A DNA stretch of 64,000 nt from the NCBI GenBank assembly GCA_964036045.1, contig OZ038397.1, forward strand, positions 24,205,342-24,269,341. Reading direction: 5' to 3'. The position numbers and the translations under genes are program-made. The number at the start of each line of letters is the position of its first letter. Position 1 is the stretch's first letter. The stretch is from Eutreptiella sp. 'Long Island Sound 2002'. Its lineage: Eukaryota; Euglenozoa; Euglenophyceae; Eutreptiales; Eutreptiaceae. The notes beneath the pieces were generated by a model. It had not been told where the DNA came from and did no database searches. It saw nothing but the letters and a program-made list of their open reading frames with translations. Positions 32,049 to 43,921 of this stretch are shown here, piece by piece.

Positions 32049-33887
32049 ACAAACACCTCTAAAGAGACAGGGAGACGAGGTGTTTACTTGTTTGTGTTAC
32101 AGTATACGGCTTTGGTATGCCTCACTTAACACTGGAGGCAACACGGGGGATGTTGTGGGGGGGGGTGTGTTTCAATCCCGCTGTATGGGCCAGCAAAGAG
32201 TCCACCGGAGCCCTGTTCTGCCTTTGTCAGCCATCTGCAAATTGGCTGTTGCACACCTCACTGCATCATAAAAGGCGGCACCACATGGGGTCTGGTTCTT
32301 TGGAACAATTCAGGCTACACAAGGCATGCTTGTTGTTCAGGTCGTGCATTGGGCAGTGTTGGCAGGTTTCGGTGCACCTGATGGTCTCGATTTGCCATTG
32401 GTGGGGCGCATAAGGCACTTGCTGCTCAAGCCCACTATCAAGTTGCCTAGGCACCATGGACCACACACCAAACCACGTGCCCCCATTCATGTTCGTACCA
32501 TGCTTACATTAGATGTTACCACGGTTTTGTGCGTCTGTGTTATGACGGGAAGGCTCAAAACGGAGCCCCCCTCACTGAGCCCCCGCCCAACCCGCCAAAT
32601 GCGCCAAACCCGCCGAAAGCGCCAAACCCGCCAACAAGCACCACCTTTGCTACAAGCATGCCTTGTGGAGCCTGAATGTTTCAACCATGCTTACATTAGC
32701 TGTGACCATGCGTTGCGTGTCTTTGTTATGGCGGGAAGGCTCAAAATGGAGCCCCCCTCACTAAGCCCCCGCCGAACCCGCCAAAAGCGCCAAACCCGCC
32801 AAACCCGCCAAACCCGCCAAACCCGCCAAACCTGCCAAACCCGCCAAACCCGCCAACAAGCACCACCTTTGCTACAAGCATGGGTTGTGTCTCTCTGTTA
32901 TGTTTCACGGAATGTCAAATACTTGAAACATTGTGGTGCTGCTGTAGGCGCTTTTTTCCGACGTTGGCACCCACCCGCCCAGAATACCCCCTCCCTCCCT
33001 AGATATGACTGGTCTGACAGCATGGTTACATTAGCTGTTACCATGTTTTTGTGTGTCTCTGTTATGGCGGGAGGGCTGAAAATGGAGCCCCCCTCACTGA
33101 GCTCCCGCCAAAAGTGCCAAACCCGCCAAACCCGCCAAACCCGCCAAAAGCGCCACCTTTGCTACAAGCATGCCTTGTGGAGCCTGATTGCTTATTATGC
33201 TTATTATACTTATGCTTATTATACATACATTAGCTGTTACCATGTTTTTGTGTGTCTGTGTGATGGCGGGAAGGCTGAAAATGGAACCCCCCTCACCGAA
33301 CCCCGCCAAACCTGCCAACAAGCACCACCTTTGCTACAAGCATGTGTTGTGTCTCTCTGTTATGTTTCACGGAATGTCAAATACTTGAAACATTGTGGTG
33401 CTGCTGTAGGCGCTTTTTTCCGACGTTGGCACCCACCCGCCCAGAATACCCCCTCCCCCCTCCCTCCCTAGATATGAATTGTCCGACAGCATCAAAAGAA
33501 TGCCCTTGATGGAATGGACCACAGCCACAGCCGCAGCCACACAACTACGTGATTCTTCGAGGTACCGGTGTTGGCGCATTTGGCGGGTTTGGCGCATTTG
33601 GCGGGTTTGGCACACACCCACCTAGAATACCCCCCCCCCCCTCCCCCTCCCAAGATATGCCCTTGATGGAATGGACCACAGCCACAGCCACACAAATACG
33701 TGATACTTTGAGGAGCCGCACCCACCCGGCCAGAATACCCCCTCCCCCTCCCAAGATATGCCCTTGATGGATTGGACCACAACCACAGCCGCAGCCTCAC
33801 AAATACTTGATACTTCGAGGTACCGGTGTTGGCGCATTTGGCGGGTTTGGCGCTTTTGGCGGGGTTGGCACGCACCCACCCAGAGTC
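32049..33887. repeat. Divergent intergenic region with gccaaacc / ggtttggc arrays (unit 2)
   Basis: 32049-32493 is unique spacer. 32494-33429 is the ttaccatgttt/gccaaacc repeat. 33430-33887 is the inverted TTTGGCGC/TTTGGCGG block, here shorter by one 462-bp duplicate. It separates the 580-aa gene from helicase A and is the likely regulatory region for both. No gene is seen. Confidence 0.8.
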
Positions 33888-33977
33888 CTCCCATGCTCCC
33901 ATGCAGCATGTATGAAATATCCGACATATTAAGAGCCATGAGAGAACTTTTCTACATATGCAAACAGGACAGCAGCT

Positions 33978-36900
33978 ATGCCATCACCCACTTGTGTCGC
34001 AAACAGCTACTTCAGAGAGGTTCCCTTCAAAGAGATTGAACCAACGCGGTATGGCCACAATCCATGGCAGCAAAACGAACACGTCCCCAACATCCAAAAC
34101 TTGCGTATGCTCAATGACGCCCGCCTGAACAACAATACTAATGTGATCCCAGTGTTACCCAAACACTGCGACCGCTTGGTCAGAAAGGAGATCTACATAG
34201 AGAATCTGGTCCCAGGTGATGAAGCGATGAGTCACCCAGAGGTTTGGGGCAAGAGCTTGGAGCTAATGACAACCGAAGCAGCCGAAAACAGTATGCACCT
34301 TTCGCGGTTCACATACGATGTGTCCTATATGCCATCGTGCAAGCTTGCAGTGAAGGACCTCCAGCCGCCTTTGTACGCCACAATGTCAGTGCAATGCTTG
34401 CCAGAGCGCATACGTTGCGCCTTGTATTCTGGCTACAATGAGTACCACATCCCTCATGTGCGCTTGAGAGCGCTTTTGGGTATCCTGGTCTTAGTGAATG
34501 ATTGGAAGGATGTCTCCCAAGTGAGGGATCGCTTCCCTACTCTGATGCAGTGGTTTGAAGATCCCAACAAATTCATCGATATGGTCATGCACGATCTCAG
34601 GCCAATTACGGATGAGTGGAAGGGAAGAAGAGACTTTGAGAAGCTCGCGAAACACCTGAAACCACTGTGGATGATCACCGAGGAAGAAGCATTATGTCCC
34701 GGATCATGTTTTGACGTGACAGAACCGTTTGTGCAAAAGTACTTAGAATCCTTGCTGTACAAGCCTTCTCAGTGCACAAAGCATGGGATGACAGAAATTG
34801 GCGTATTCACGGACATCATCCGTGAATCACACACAGCATTTGATGATATCCACGCATGGACCACAGGGAGGCCTGATCACTGGATTTCCCAGGTACTGGA
34901 AAGGGCGAAGGTAGAAATTCAGAAGGTGGAGAAATCACTGGACAGAAAATCGGTTGCCCATCATCCAATGTACGAACAACCAATAGTCAAGGCAGGAGGG
35001 CCCGCATTTACACCATGGAAAAATTTGAACGGGACTTTCTTCGCCATCCTGTAGATGGCTGTGGAGCAAACCGCAACGCTCTGGCTGCATTCATTCTTCA
35101 CAGCAGGGTTGAAACACTACAATGGCAAGAATATGATGCAACCGGTGCCATTTGGAATGCCGTTGCTGAGCGGAGGACTTCTGACCTTCTGGTACACCAA
35201 TGATCGGTCGACTCTCACTGAGGTTGCGGCTGCGTTCCTGGAATTCAAGGCGTCGAATGTAGGGGAGATCAAGTTTGATCTGCTGGCTAGGGTCCAGCCT
35301 TGGTCGGTGGAGTGTCGAGAGTTACCAGCAAATGACATCTTATCAAAACTCCCAGCCATCAGCCCCCCAAAGCCACCAACGACGCAAACTAGTGGGCAGC
35401 CCTGCAGTGGCTGGAACACGTACAAACAGCGACGCGATCTGGTTTACGAAATGTGGTGGGAGAAGATGGACGATAGAGAGAGATTCGAGTGGAACCCAAT
35501 AGAAGAACGTTTGGTCGAAATCACGTGGCCGGAGTTCTTCCGCAAGTTTTGTAAGGACAACCTTCGTTTCAGTGAGCTAGCCATGGAAGAACTGGATGAA
35601 CACATGGAACGTGACAAAGCAGACGGGCCTGCTGAGGCAGAACCTCTCGCATGCCCCGCTGAAGTGCGAGAGGCTGGCGGCTCTATCAGTGTGGACGAGC
35701 TGTTGCCGGCTAACGAAATGGCGTATTGCTTTCAATACTCGATAGGTCGCATTGGGTCACAGTATCTGTGCCTGATGAAAAACGGAGCACACGAGCTCAT
35801 GACACCGGAAAAATTCCGGTCCACGTATGGCCACTTTGCCTGCCGTGTGTACTACGACACCAGGAATAAATGGGACGTGCGAAGGTTCATCGATGTATGG
35901 ACTTCCCACAAACATGGCCTCGAACTTGGAGAAGGATTTGCACCAAGGCGGATCAAACTGGCCCCTGTTTGGCCTACCAGAGTCAACCCTCGCAGACGCA
36001 GACTTGCACCACCAACGGACAACGGGGCAAGCTGGACCTTCAATCCTATCCGTGAATTGGCAGCGGTATACCCGTCACCTTGCGCCGAGTTACAACGAAG
36101 GACGTTTGCACAGCTCGACGGGCTGGAGGAGGCACAGTTTTTCAGAACATTTACCCAGAAGCTTCTCAAAGAGGAACCGATGCACGATTACCTGTTAAAA
36201 TGGATTGCGCATATGATACAATGCCCCGGCAAACTACCGAGAACATACCTGTTCCTCCAAAGTGACGCGCATGGGGTGGGGAAAAACACAGTCACAGACA
36301 TTGTGGGTTGTCTACTAGGTCCGCAATACACGTGGACAACTGATAGACACAAGAAGGCATTAGCAAGCGGCGGCGAAACGGAAGGTAGAGACAGACTGCT
36401 ACTCGTACTGGACGAAGCCCAACCAGGCGACATTCCAGCGGGTCAATTGAACAACGCGGTGACAGCGGGTCGCATTCCACTCAGGAAGCTGTACGAAAAC
36501 ACCATTGACATCCAGAATGTGCTGAGGATCGTCATTACCACGAATTTTCTCGCCAGCAGTGTGGCCGTGGAAGGGGACCGCCGAATGGTACTACTCGCCT
36601 GCACGGACCACTGGCACAGGCTGGAGAACAAAGAAAATCATGATTGGTCCATCAATGAACTCACTCGTCTATTCGGTATTGATGGAGAGTTTGCTGTTGG
36701 GCACTTTCGTGAACGAGCCATGTGCATTCTCTACCATTGGTTTCTGCGAATGGATATTACCGACTTCAAACCTGCCGACATTCCACAAACTCCACTCACA
36801 AAGGAAGTGAAACAATTGCACAACAGTCCAGTCTGGGAATTTGCCAAGACTCTGCGTCACACAAGATACAGGGTTTACTCCGAAGACTCCAGCAAAGCAT

Positions 36901-37178
36901 GCGACATTCGAGAGCAGACATTGGATGATGCAAAACGGTCCAGGTATGAGATAAGGATAAAGGATCTCTATGATGCATATGAATATTACGCCAGCAAATA
37001 CCTTTCGGTCGAGGAGGGAAGGAAGCTGGGCATAAAGCGTTTCCGTGACCAGATGTTCAGCAACCGGAATTCTCCACTCAACAAAATGTCAGGAGTCTTC
37101 ACTGTCAAGGGGCCCTTGAATGCACACGACACAGTTGTAGAGATCCATCCATCCGGAGAAGGCTACATAGGGGACTGA
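33978..37178 (+). pseudogene. Helicase A, single in-frame TAG (unit 2)
   Basis: One continuous frame of 1,067 codons interrupted only by TAG at 35052-35054 (codon 359), where units 1 and 3 have TTG (Leu). The codon right after the stop is ATG, so a 707-aa C-terminal product containing the whole ATPase (Walker A HGVGKN, Walker B VLDEAQ, sensor ITTNF, DRRM) could in principle be made separately. In addition this copy reads VYPSP for AYLSP and QRRTF for QRMTF. Predicted role: SF3-like DNA helicase of the D5/DUF5906 type acting in replication of the element. Confidence 0.82.
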
Positions 37179-37654
37179 TTCAAACTCAGACTCAATTCGT
37201 GTGCTTTGTCGGATGGAGCACCGCTGGTTGCCCGCTCCCGTGTATTCTCTAGGTTGTGGGCAACATGTGTTGCGCTGTTGGAGGAGCGAATTTTTCTATC
37301 AATTGCAGCATTGTGTGCCTCCTGCCAGTCGAGGAACGATGATACTTGCTCAAACAATGTCCTTTTTGGGCGACGACCTGGCGTCTGTTTTTTATTTTTA
37401 ATGTTTGTCGTGCTAAGGCTGTGCGTATGGGTGGCATCCGGCATCCGGCTCTGGTGGTTTTCCAGTCCGTAGATATACGCAAATTGGTGGTCAACACGAG
37501 CCGCGAGCAATGCGTGCGCAACAGCATTACGCTTTGCGCAGCAGTGCGCACCACACTCCGTCCGGGGTTTGCATGCTGCAATCCGCTGGCGTTTGCGCGC
37601 GACCTTGTTATTCCAGCCGGTATCATAGGTGTACGCAGTCCGTGACAAATGCAC
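37163..37654 (-). CDS. Doubtful 163-aa ORF overlapping the helicase A 3' end (unit 2)
   Basis: Same frame as 12757-13248 with NIKNKKQTP for NIENKKQMP. It overlaps the helicase stop by 16 bp tail to tail. GTG start, no family recognised. Confidence 0.3.
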   Translation of the reverse strand: MHLSRTAYTYDTGWNNKVARKRQRIAACKPRTECGAHCCAKRNAVAHALLAARVDHQFAYIYGLENHQSRMPDATHTHSLSTTNIKNKKQTPGRRPKRTLFEQVSSFLDWQEAHNAAIDRKIRSSNSATHVAHNLENTRERATSGAPSDKAHELSLSLNQSPM

Positions 37655-37655
37655 T

Positions 37656-38191
37656 CTAGGACAGCGATGACCAGCAGCACCGAGACGACGTGGCCAGTGA
37701 CAGTGCCGGTGAAGGGTCAGCCGCTGGCAGCGTTGAAGTGGAGGTATAAGATGTCGTCAGCAATGGCAGCGGGGATCGGCGGCTTCATGACCCCTGTTTG
37801 GGTGTTGCACAGGTCGAGGTCCTTGCCGGCAGCGGCGAGTAGCTTTGTGTAGCCTTGTGTAGCTCACACGCCACCATTGGGGCGAGGCCGCCGTGGACCT
37901 TCAGGGGCTCCGATTGGATCTCCATTACTTGGTAGAGGTACGAGTCCCTGTTACTGTTGAAATGTGGCACTCGGGCACGAAGGTGAAGGAGTGGAACACC
38001 TGAGGGCACGATGGGAAGGGCATGACCGGAGTGGTGATTTTGTGTAGGGCAAGGCTGCAAACAACACTGAACCCCGAGACCCCAGGAAGCGACATGGCCA
38101 GCCGTGCGACACACACCGCACCCCCCTGCTGTTTTGGTGTTCGCCAACCAGGAGGGGAGGCGGGCTGGACGACACGACAACACGACACCAA
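37656..38191. other. Unique spacer, no gene supported (unit 2)
   Basis: Equivalent of 13250-13785. Only short, mutually overlapping frames are present. Confidence 0.5.
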
Positions 38192-38971
38192 CCCAAAATA
38201 GGCAGCTTGTGGTCAAGTTAGAATCAAATTAGGCAGCTTGTGGTCAAGATGGAATCAAAATCGAAAGCTTGTGGCTAATGTGCAGTGACTCTAGGGAGCT
38301 TGTGGTTAAGATGGAATCAAAAGGGGCAGCTTGTGGTCAAGATAGAATCAAAATGGAAAGCTTTTGGCTAATGTGCAATGACTCTAGTGAGCTTGTGGTC
38401 AAGATAGAATCAAAATAGAGAGCTTGTGGTCAAGTTAGAATCAAAATAGGCAGCTTGTGGTCAAGTTAGAATCAAAATAGGCAGCTTGTGGTCAAGATGA
38501 AATCAAAATAGGCCGCTTGTGGTCAAGATAGAATCAAAATAGAGAGCTTGTGGTCAAGTTAGAATCAAAATAGGCAGCTTGTGGTCAAGATGAAATCAAA
38601 ATAGGCCGCTTGTGGTCAAGTTACAATCAAAATAGGCAGCTTGTGGTCAAGTTACAATCAAAATAGGCAGCTTGTGGTCAAGTTAGAATCAAAATAGGCA
38701 GCTTGTGGTCAAATTACAATCAAAATAGGCAGCTTGTGGTCAAGTTAGAATCAAAATAGAGAGCTTGTGGTCAAGATGGAATCAAAATAGAGAGCTTGTG
38801 GTCAAGATAGAATCAAAATAGAAAGCGTGTGGCTCATGTGCAATGACTCTAGGAAGGTTGTGGTTGAGATGGAATCAAAACATGAAGCTTGTGGTAATTG
38901 TTGAATGACTCTAGGGAGCTCCTGGTCAAGATAGAATCAAAATAGAAAGCTTGTGGTTAATGTAGACTCAT
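38192..38971. repeat. 31-bp satellite (unit 2)
   Basis: gcttgtggtcaag-family tandem units with the CTTG-tggt-CAAG dyad, the same number of units as in unit 1. Confidence 0.9.
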
Positions 38972-39471
38972 CTGACTTGCGTGCAGATCGTGGATGGCGA
39001 AGGCTGAGTCAGAATGCTGGGTGCAGGCAGAGGCTCGGTCGGCATGCGAAGTGCAGTTGCGTGCAGATCGTGGATGGCGAAGGTTGAATCAAAATGCTGG
39101 GCGCAGACAGAGGCTGGGTCAGAATGCTGGAAGCAATGGAGGCTGAGTCAGCATGCTGGGCGCAATGGAGGTTGAGTCAGCATGCTGGGCGCAGATGGAG
39201 GCTGAGTCAGCATGCTGGGCGCAGATGGAGGCTGAGTCAGCATGCTGGGCGCAGATGGAGGATGAGTCAGCATGCGAAGTGCAGTTGCGTGCAGACCGTG
39301 GATGGCGAAGGTTGAATCAGAATGCTGGGCGCAGACAGAGGCTGGGTCAGAATGCTGGGCGCAGACAGAGGCTGGGTCAGAATGCTGGGCGCAGATGGAG
39401 GCTGAGTAAGCATGCGAGGTGCAGTTGCGTGCAGATCGTGGATGGCGAAGGTTGGGTCAGAATGCAGTATT
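38972..39471. repeat. About 30-bp CAGCATGCTG satellite (unit 2)
   Basis: gagtcagcatgctgggcgca-type units with interspersed ttgcgtgcagatcgtggatg modules. One unit near 39128 reads ctggaagca. Confidence 0.88.
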
Positions 39472-40035
39472 GTGGGGTAAGATAGTTCAACAGACACATG
39501 AAATTCTGATTTCCCATATCAAAAATCGGTACGAAATCACCTTTCCTATGTCAGAGGAACTTTCTGTAGCTCAGAACAAAAATTCAAGCAGAAATACAGC
39601 TGGGTAGGATCTGCCCTGATACCCCCAAAAATGACCCAAAATGACTCCGAAAACAAAAACTAGTGTAATATATCATTTTGTGCGGAATTTGATGGGGAAT
39701 CCAAATATTTTGGAGAACTCGGTTACTTCTGCATCATATTTGAGGTATTCAGTGATTACTGCCCTCCTCCGTGTATGTATACAATATGCAGGTGCTGCAT
39801 GCCCAAATGGAATGCATATGTACTAAACGTACATGTGTGTAAGGGGGGGGGGGCTGGCATGATGTCCCCCTTTGGCATCGGGGGGGGTGGTATGATCAGA
39901 AGGCAAAAAAGCCTCATTGCATTGGGCAATGTTCCCAGCCAACCTTACACATGGTAACCAATGGGAACTGCAAAGGCCACAGAATCATTTGCTGGCAGAT
40001 AGCAACCCCAAACAAAGAAGAATCTCCGTATACAA
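39472..40035. other. Unique spacer before the 32-bp array (unit 2)
   Basis: No gene supported. It contains the G-run at 39842-39852 and the inverted catgatgtcccc half-unit. Confidence 0.6.
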
Positions 40036-42461
40036 CATTTGGAAACATCATGTCCCTCCCATCATCCCATTTGGGGACATCATGTCCCTCCCATCATCCC
40101 ATTTGGGGACATCATATCCCTCCAATCATTCCATTTGGGGACATCATGTCCCTCCCATCATTCCATTTGGGGACATCATGTCCCTCCCATCATCCCATTT
40201 GGGGACATCATGTCCCTCCCATCATCCCATTTGGGGACATCATGTCCCTCCCATCATTCCATTTGGAAACATCAGGTCCCTCCCGTCATCCCATTTGGGG
40301 ACATCATGTCCCTCCCATCATCCCATTTGGGGACATCATGTCCCTCCCATCATTCCATTTGGGGACATCATGTCCCTCCCATCATCCCATTTGGGGACAT
40401 CATGTCCCTCCCATCATCCCATTTGGGGACATCATGTCCCTCCCATCATCCCATTTGGGGACATCATATCCCTCCCATCATTCCATTTGGGGACATCATG
40501 TCCCTCCCATCATTCCATTTGGGGACATCGTGTCCCTCCCATCATCCCATTTGGGGACATCATGTCCCTCCCATCATCCCATTTGGGGACATCATGTCCC
40601 TCCCATCATTCCATTTGGAAACATCATGTCCCTCCCATCATCCCATTTGGAAACATCATGTCCCTCCCATCATCCCATTTGGGGACACAATGTCCCTCCC
40701 ATCATCCCATTTGGGGACATCATGTCCCTCCCATCATTCCATTTGGAAACATCATGTTCCTCCCATCATTTTATTTGGGGACATCATGTCCCTCCCATCA
40801 TCCCATTTGGGGACATCATGTCCCTCCCATCATTTCATTTGGGGACATCATGCCCCTCCCACCATCCGATTTGAGGACATCATGTCCCTCCCATCATCCC
40901 ATTTGGGGACATCATGTCCCTCCCATCATCCCATTTGGGGACATCATGTCCCTCCCAACATCCCATTTGGGGACATCATGTCCCTCCCATCATCCCATTT
41001 GGGGACATCATGTCCCTCCCATCATCCCATTTGGGGACATCATATCCCTCCCATCATTCCATTTGGGGACATCATGTCCCTCCCATCATTCCATTTGGGG
41101 AGATCATGTCCCTCCCATCATCCCATTTGGGGACATCATGTCCCTCCCATCATCCCATTTGGGGACATCATGTCCCTCCCATCATTCCATTTGGAAACAT
41201 CATGTCCCTCCCATCATTCCATTTGGGGACATCATGTACCTCCCATCATCCCATTTGGGGACATCATGTCCCTCCCATCATCCCATTTGGGGACATCATG
41301 CCCCTCCCATCATTCCATTTGGAAACATCATGTCCCTCCCATCATTCCATTTGGGGACATCATGCCCCTCCCATCATCCCATTTGGGGACATCATGTCCC
41401 TCCCATCATCCCATTTGGGGACATCATGTCCCTCCCATCATTCCATTTGGAAACATCATGTCCCTCCCAACATCCCATTTGGGGACATCATGTCCCTCCC
41501 ATCATCCCATTTGGGCACATCATGTCCCTCCCATCATCCCATTTGGGGACATCATATCCCTCCCATCATTCCATTTGGGGACATCATGTCCCTCCCATCA
41601 TTCCATTTGGGGACATCATGTCCCTCCCATCATCCGATTTGGGGACATCATGTCCCTCCCATCATCCCATTTGGGGACATCATGTCCCTCCCATCATCCC
41701 ATTTGGGGACATCATGTCCCTCCCATCATTCCATTTGGGGACATCATGTCCCTCCCATCATTCCATTTGGGGACATCATGTCCCTCCCATCATCCCATTT
41801 GGGGACATCATGTCCCTCCCATCATCCCATTTGGGGACATCATGTCCCTCCCATCATTCCATTTGGGGACATCATGTCCCTCCCATCATTCCATTTGGAA
41901 ACATCATGTCCCTCCCATCATCCCATTTGGGGACATCATGTCCCTCCCATCATCCCATTTGGGGACATCATGTCCCTCCCATCATTCCATTTGGGGACAT
42001 CATGTCCCTCCCATCATCCCATTTGGGGACATCATGTCCCTCCCATCATCCCATTTGGGGACATCATGTCCCTCCCATCATCCCATTTGGGGACATCATG
42101 TCCCTCCCATCATTCCATTTGGGGACATCATGTCCCTCCCATCATCCCATTTGGGGACATCATGTCCCTCCCATCATCCCATTTGGGGACATCATGTCCC
42201 TCCCATCATCCCATTTGGGGACATCATATCCCTCCCATCATTCCATTTGGGGACATCATGTCCCTCCCATCATTCCATTTGGGGACATCATGTCCCTCCC
42301 ATCATCCCATTTGGGGACATCATGTCCCTCCCATCATCCCATTTGGGGACATCATGTCCCTCCCATCATCCCATTTGGGGACATCATGTCCCTCCCATCA
42401 TTTCATTTGGGGACATCATGCCCCTCCCACCATCCGATTTGGGGACATCATGTCCCTCCCC
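40036..42461. repeat. 32-bp palindromic satellite, about 76 units (unit 2)
   Basis: Same GGGACATCATGTCCC-bearing units as unit 1, with 22 fewer. Left and right edges match unit 1, so the change is internal. Private unit variants (for example catcaggtccctcccgtc at 40271 and ggggagatcatg at 41097) show that units mutate individually. Confidence 0.95.
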
Positions 42462-42658
42462 CACAGAGACAACCACATATCTGTGATGCACAAATCAAAC
42501 AAGACAACCATTGCCATTCCGGTAATTGCCTAGGTTTTGCAGTTCCATTGTGCGGACTCCAGACTCTGTGTTCCTGCTGAGATGACCAAGACTCAAATTG
42601 CCGCACCTACAAAACGGCACATTCAGCATAACGGCCCGCTGCTATCTGTGATGCACAA

Positions 42659-43048
42659 ATCAACAACCTCTGCACCTCATCACACCTAACTGGACGGTGC
42701 CTTTACGAGGAGCCCAGGCACGTGGCAAACGCGACCCGTTTAATCATGACATCCAATTTCCGGCCAGAGCAGGGGTGCAAAGGCAATCAAATCCTACACG
42801 TGGAGTGTGACTGCCACTGGAGCGCCTGTGTGGACCATGTACGCAACGCCCGATTCGTCACAGAGCTTCTAGACACGTTTGGAGTCAAAGGCAGATTCAG
42901 CAAACACGACGGAGAGCACAACCGTGGCAACATGGCATGGATCGGCCAGTACTTCCTGACTATGGACATCGGAGGCTTCGATGCAACACAGGACATGCCA
43001 CTCAATGTCAGTGTCAAGAACGCTGGGCATGTCATCCCTCACCATTAG
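42659..43048 (+). pseudogene. Helicase remnant D (unit 2)
   Basis: Same fragment as 18961-19350, with C for F after CHWSA and TQDMP for TQEMP. Walker motifs are absent. Confidence 0.75.
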
Positions 43049-43921
43049 TGTGTGCTTACCAACATTCTTTGCAGCAGGTACATGTTTCTCACCTGCATGG
43101 TCATAAAACAAATATTGCACCATCATCACAGGTGGTGCTTCATCGGGCAACGGCTGATGGAGGTCCACACAAGGCTATGGATAGCATCATCAGAGCTGAA
43201 ACCTGGCAGGATGCACCCCCCTACTACTGAAACAGTAGCGGTGGCATTGGCTTAAAGTACAAGACGTGGCAACAACCAAACCGATAGCGTGGGGACCCTC
43301 AGGGGGCATCGCACTGGCAAGGCAACCTTGTGGTATTTTTCAGGTCGCACCGAAGGTTGGCATCCCTGGAATGAACTGAATGGGCAACACTGAACCCAAA
43401 ACCAGGCAGGATGCAGCCCCCATCACCTTATCAGGACAAAAACGGATTCTTTTCTGTGTACTGGTCCAGCCACCACAACAACAACACGACTGCATAGGGA
43501 CAGGGGTATCCAACCTGTCTCATCTCACAGGTGTGACTGCGTTGCGTCACTGTGCAGCGGAACAAATGGGATGGGAATCCCAGTAGAAACCGTCAGATGC
43601 TGTGAATAGAGGGGGGGGGGGGGTTGCTCTTGTTGTTTTCAAACAAAGGAAATGGAGCTCTACAGACGGCAAAGGACCGAATGAATGCCCTAACAGTACC
43701 GGTGGCATGGGCTTAAAGTACAAAACGTAGCAACAACCAAACCGATACTGTGGGGACCCTAGATGGTTGGTTTCGATTTTTCCTCAGCATTGGCCCGAGC
43801 GTGGAGCCTCCAGACACCATGAAACCGAAGGCCTGAACAACAGTCTCTCCAAAGTCCATGCATTGTGTCTTCTCGGCTAGTGCAGATGTGGAGGTCCAGA
43901 GGTGCCTGTGAACACCAGAAA
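43049..43921. other. Non-coding flank with direct repeats (unit 2)
   Basis: Equivalent of 19351-20223, with the same pair of ggcttaaagtac / accaaaccgata segments. No gene is seen. A G-run lies at 43610-43622. Confidence 0.6.
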
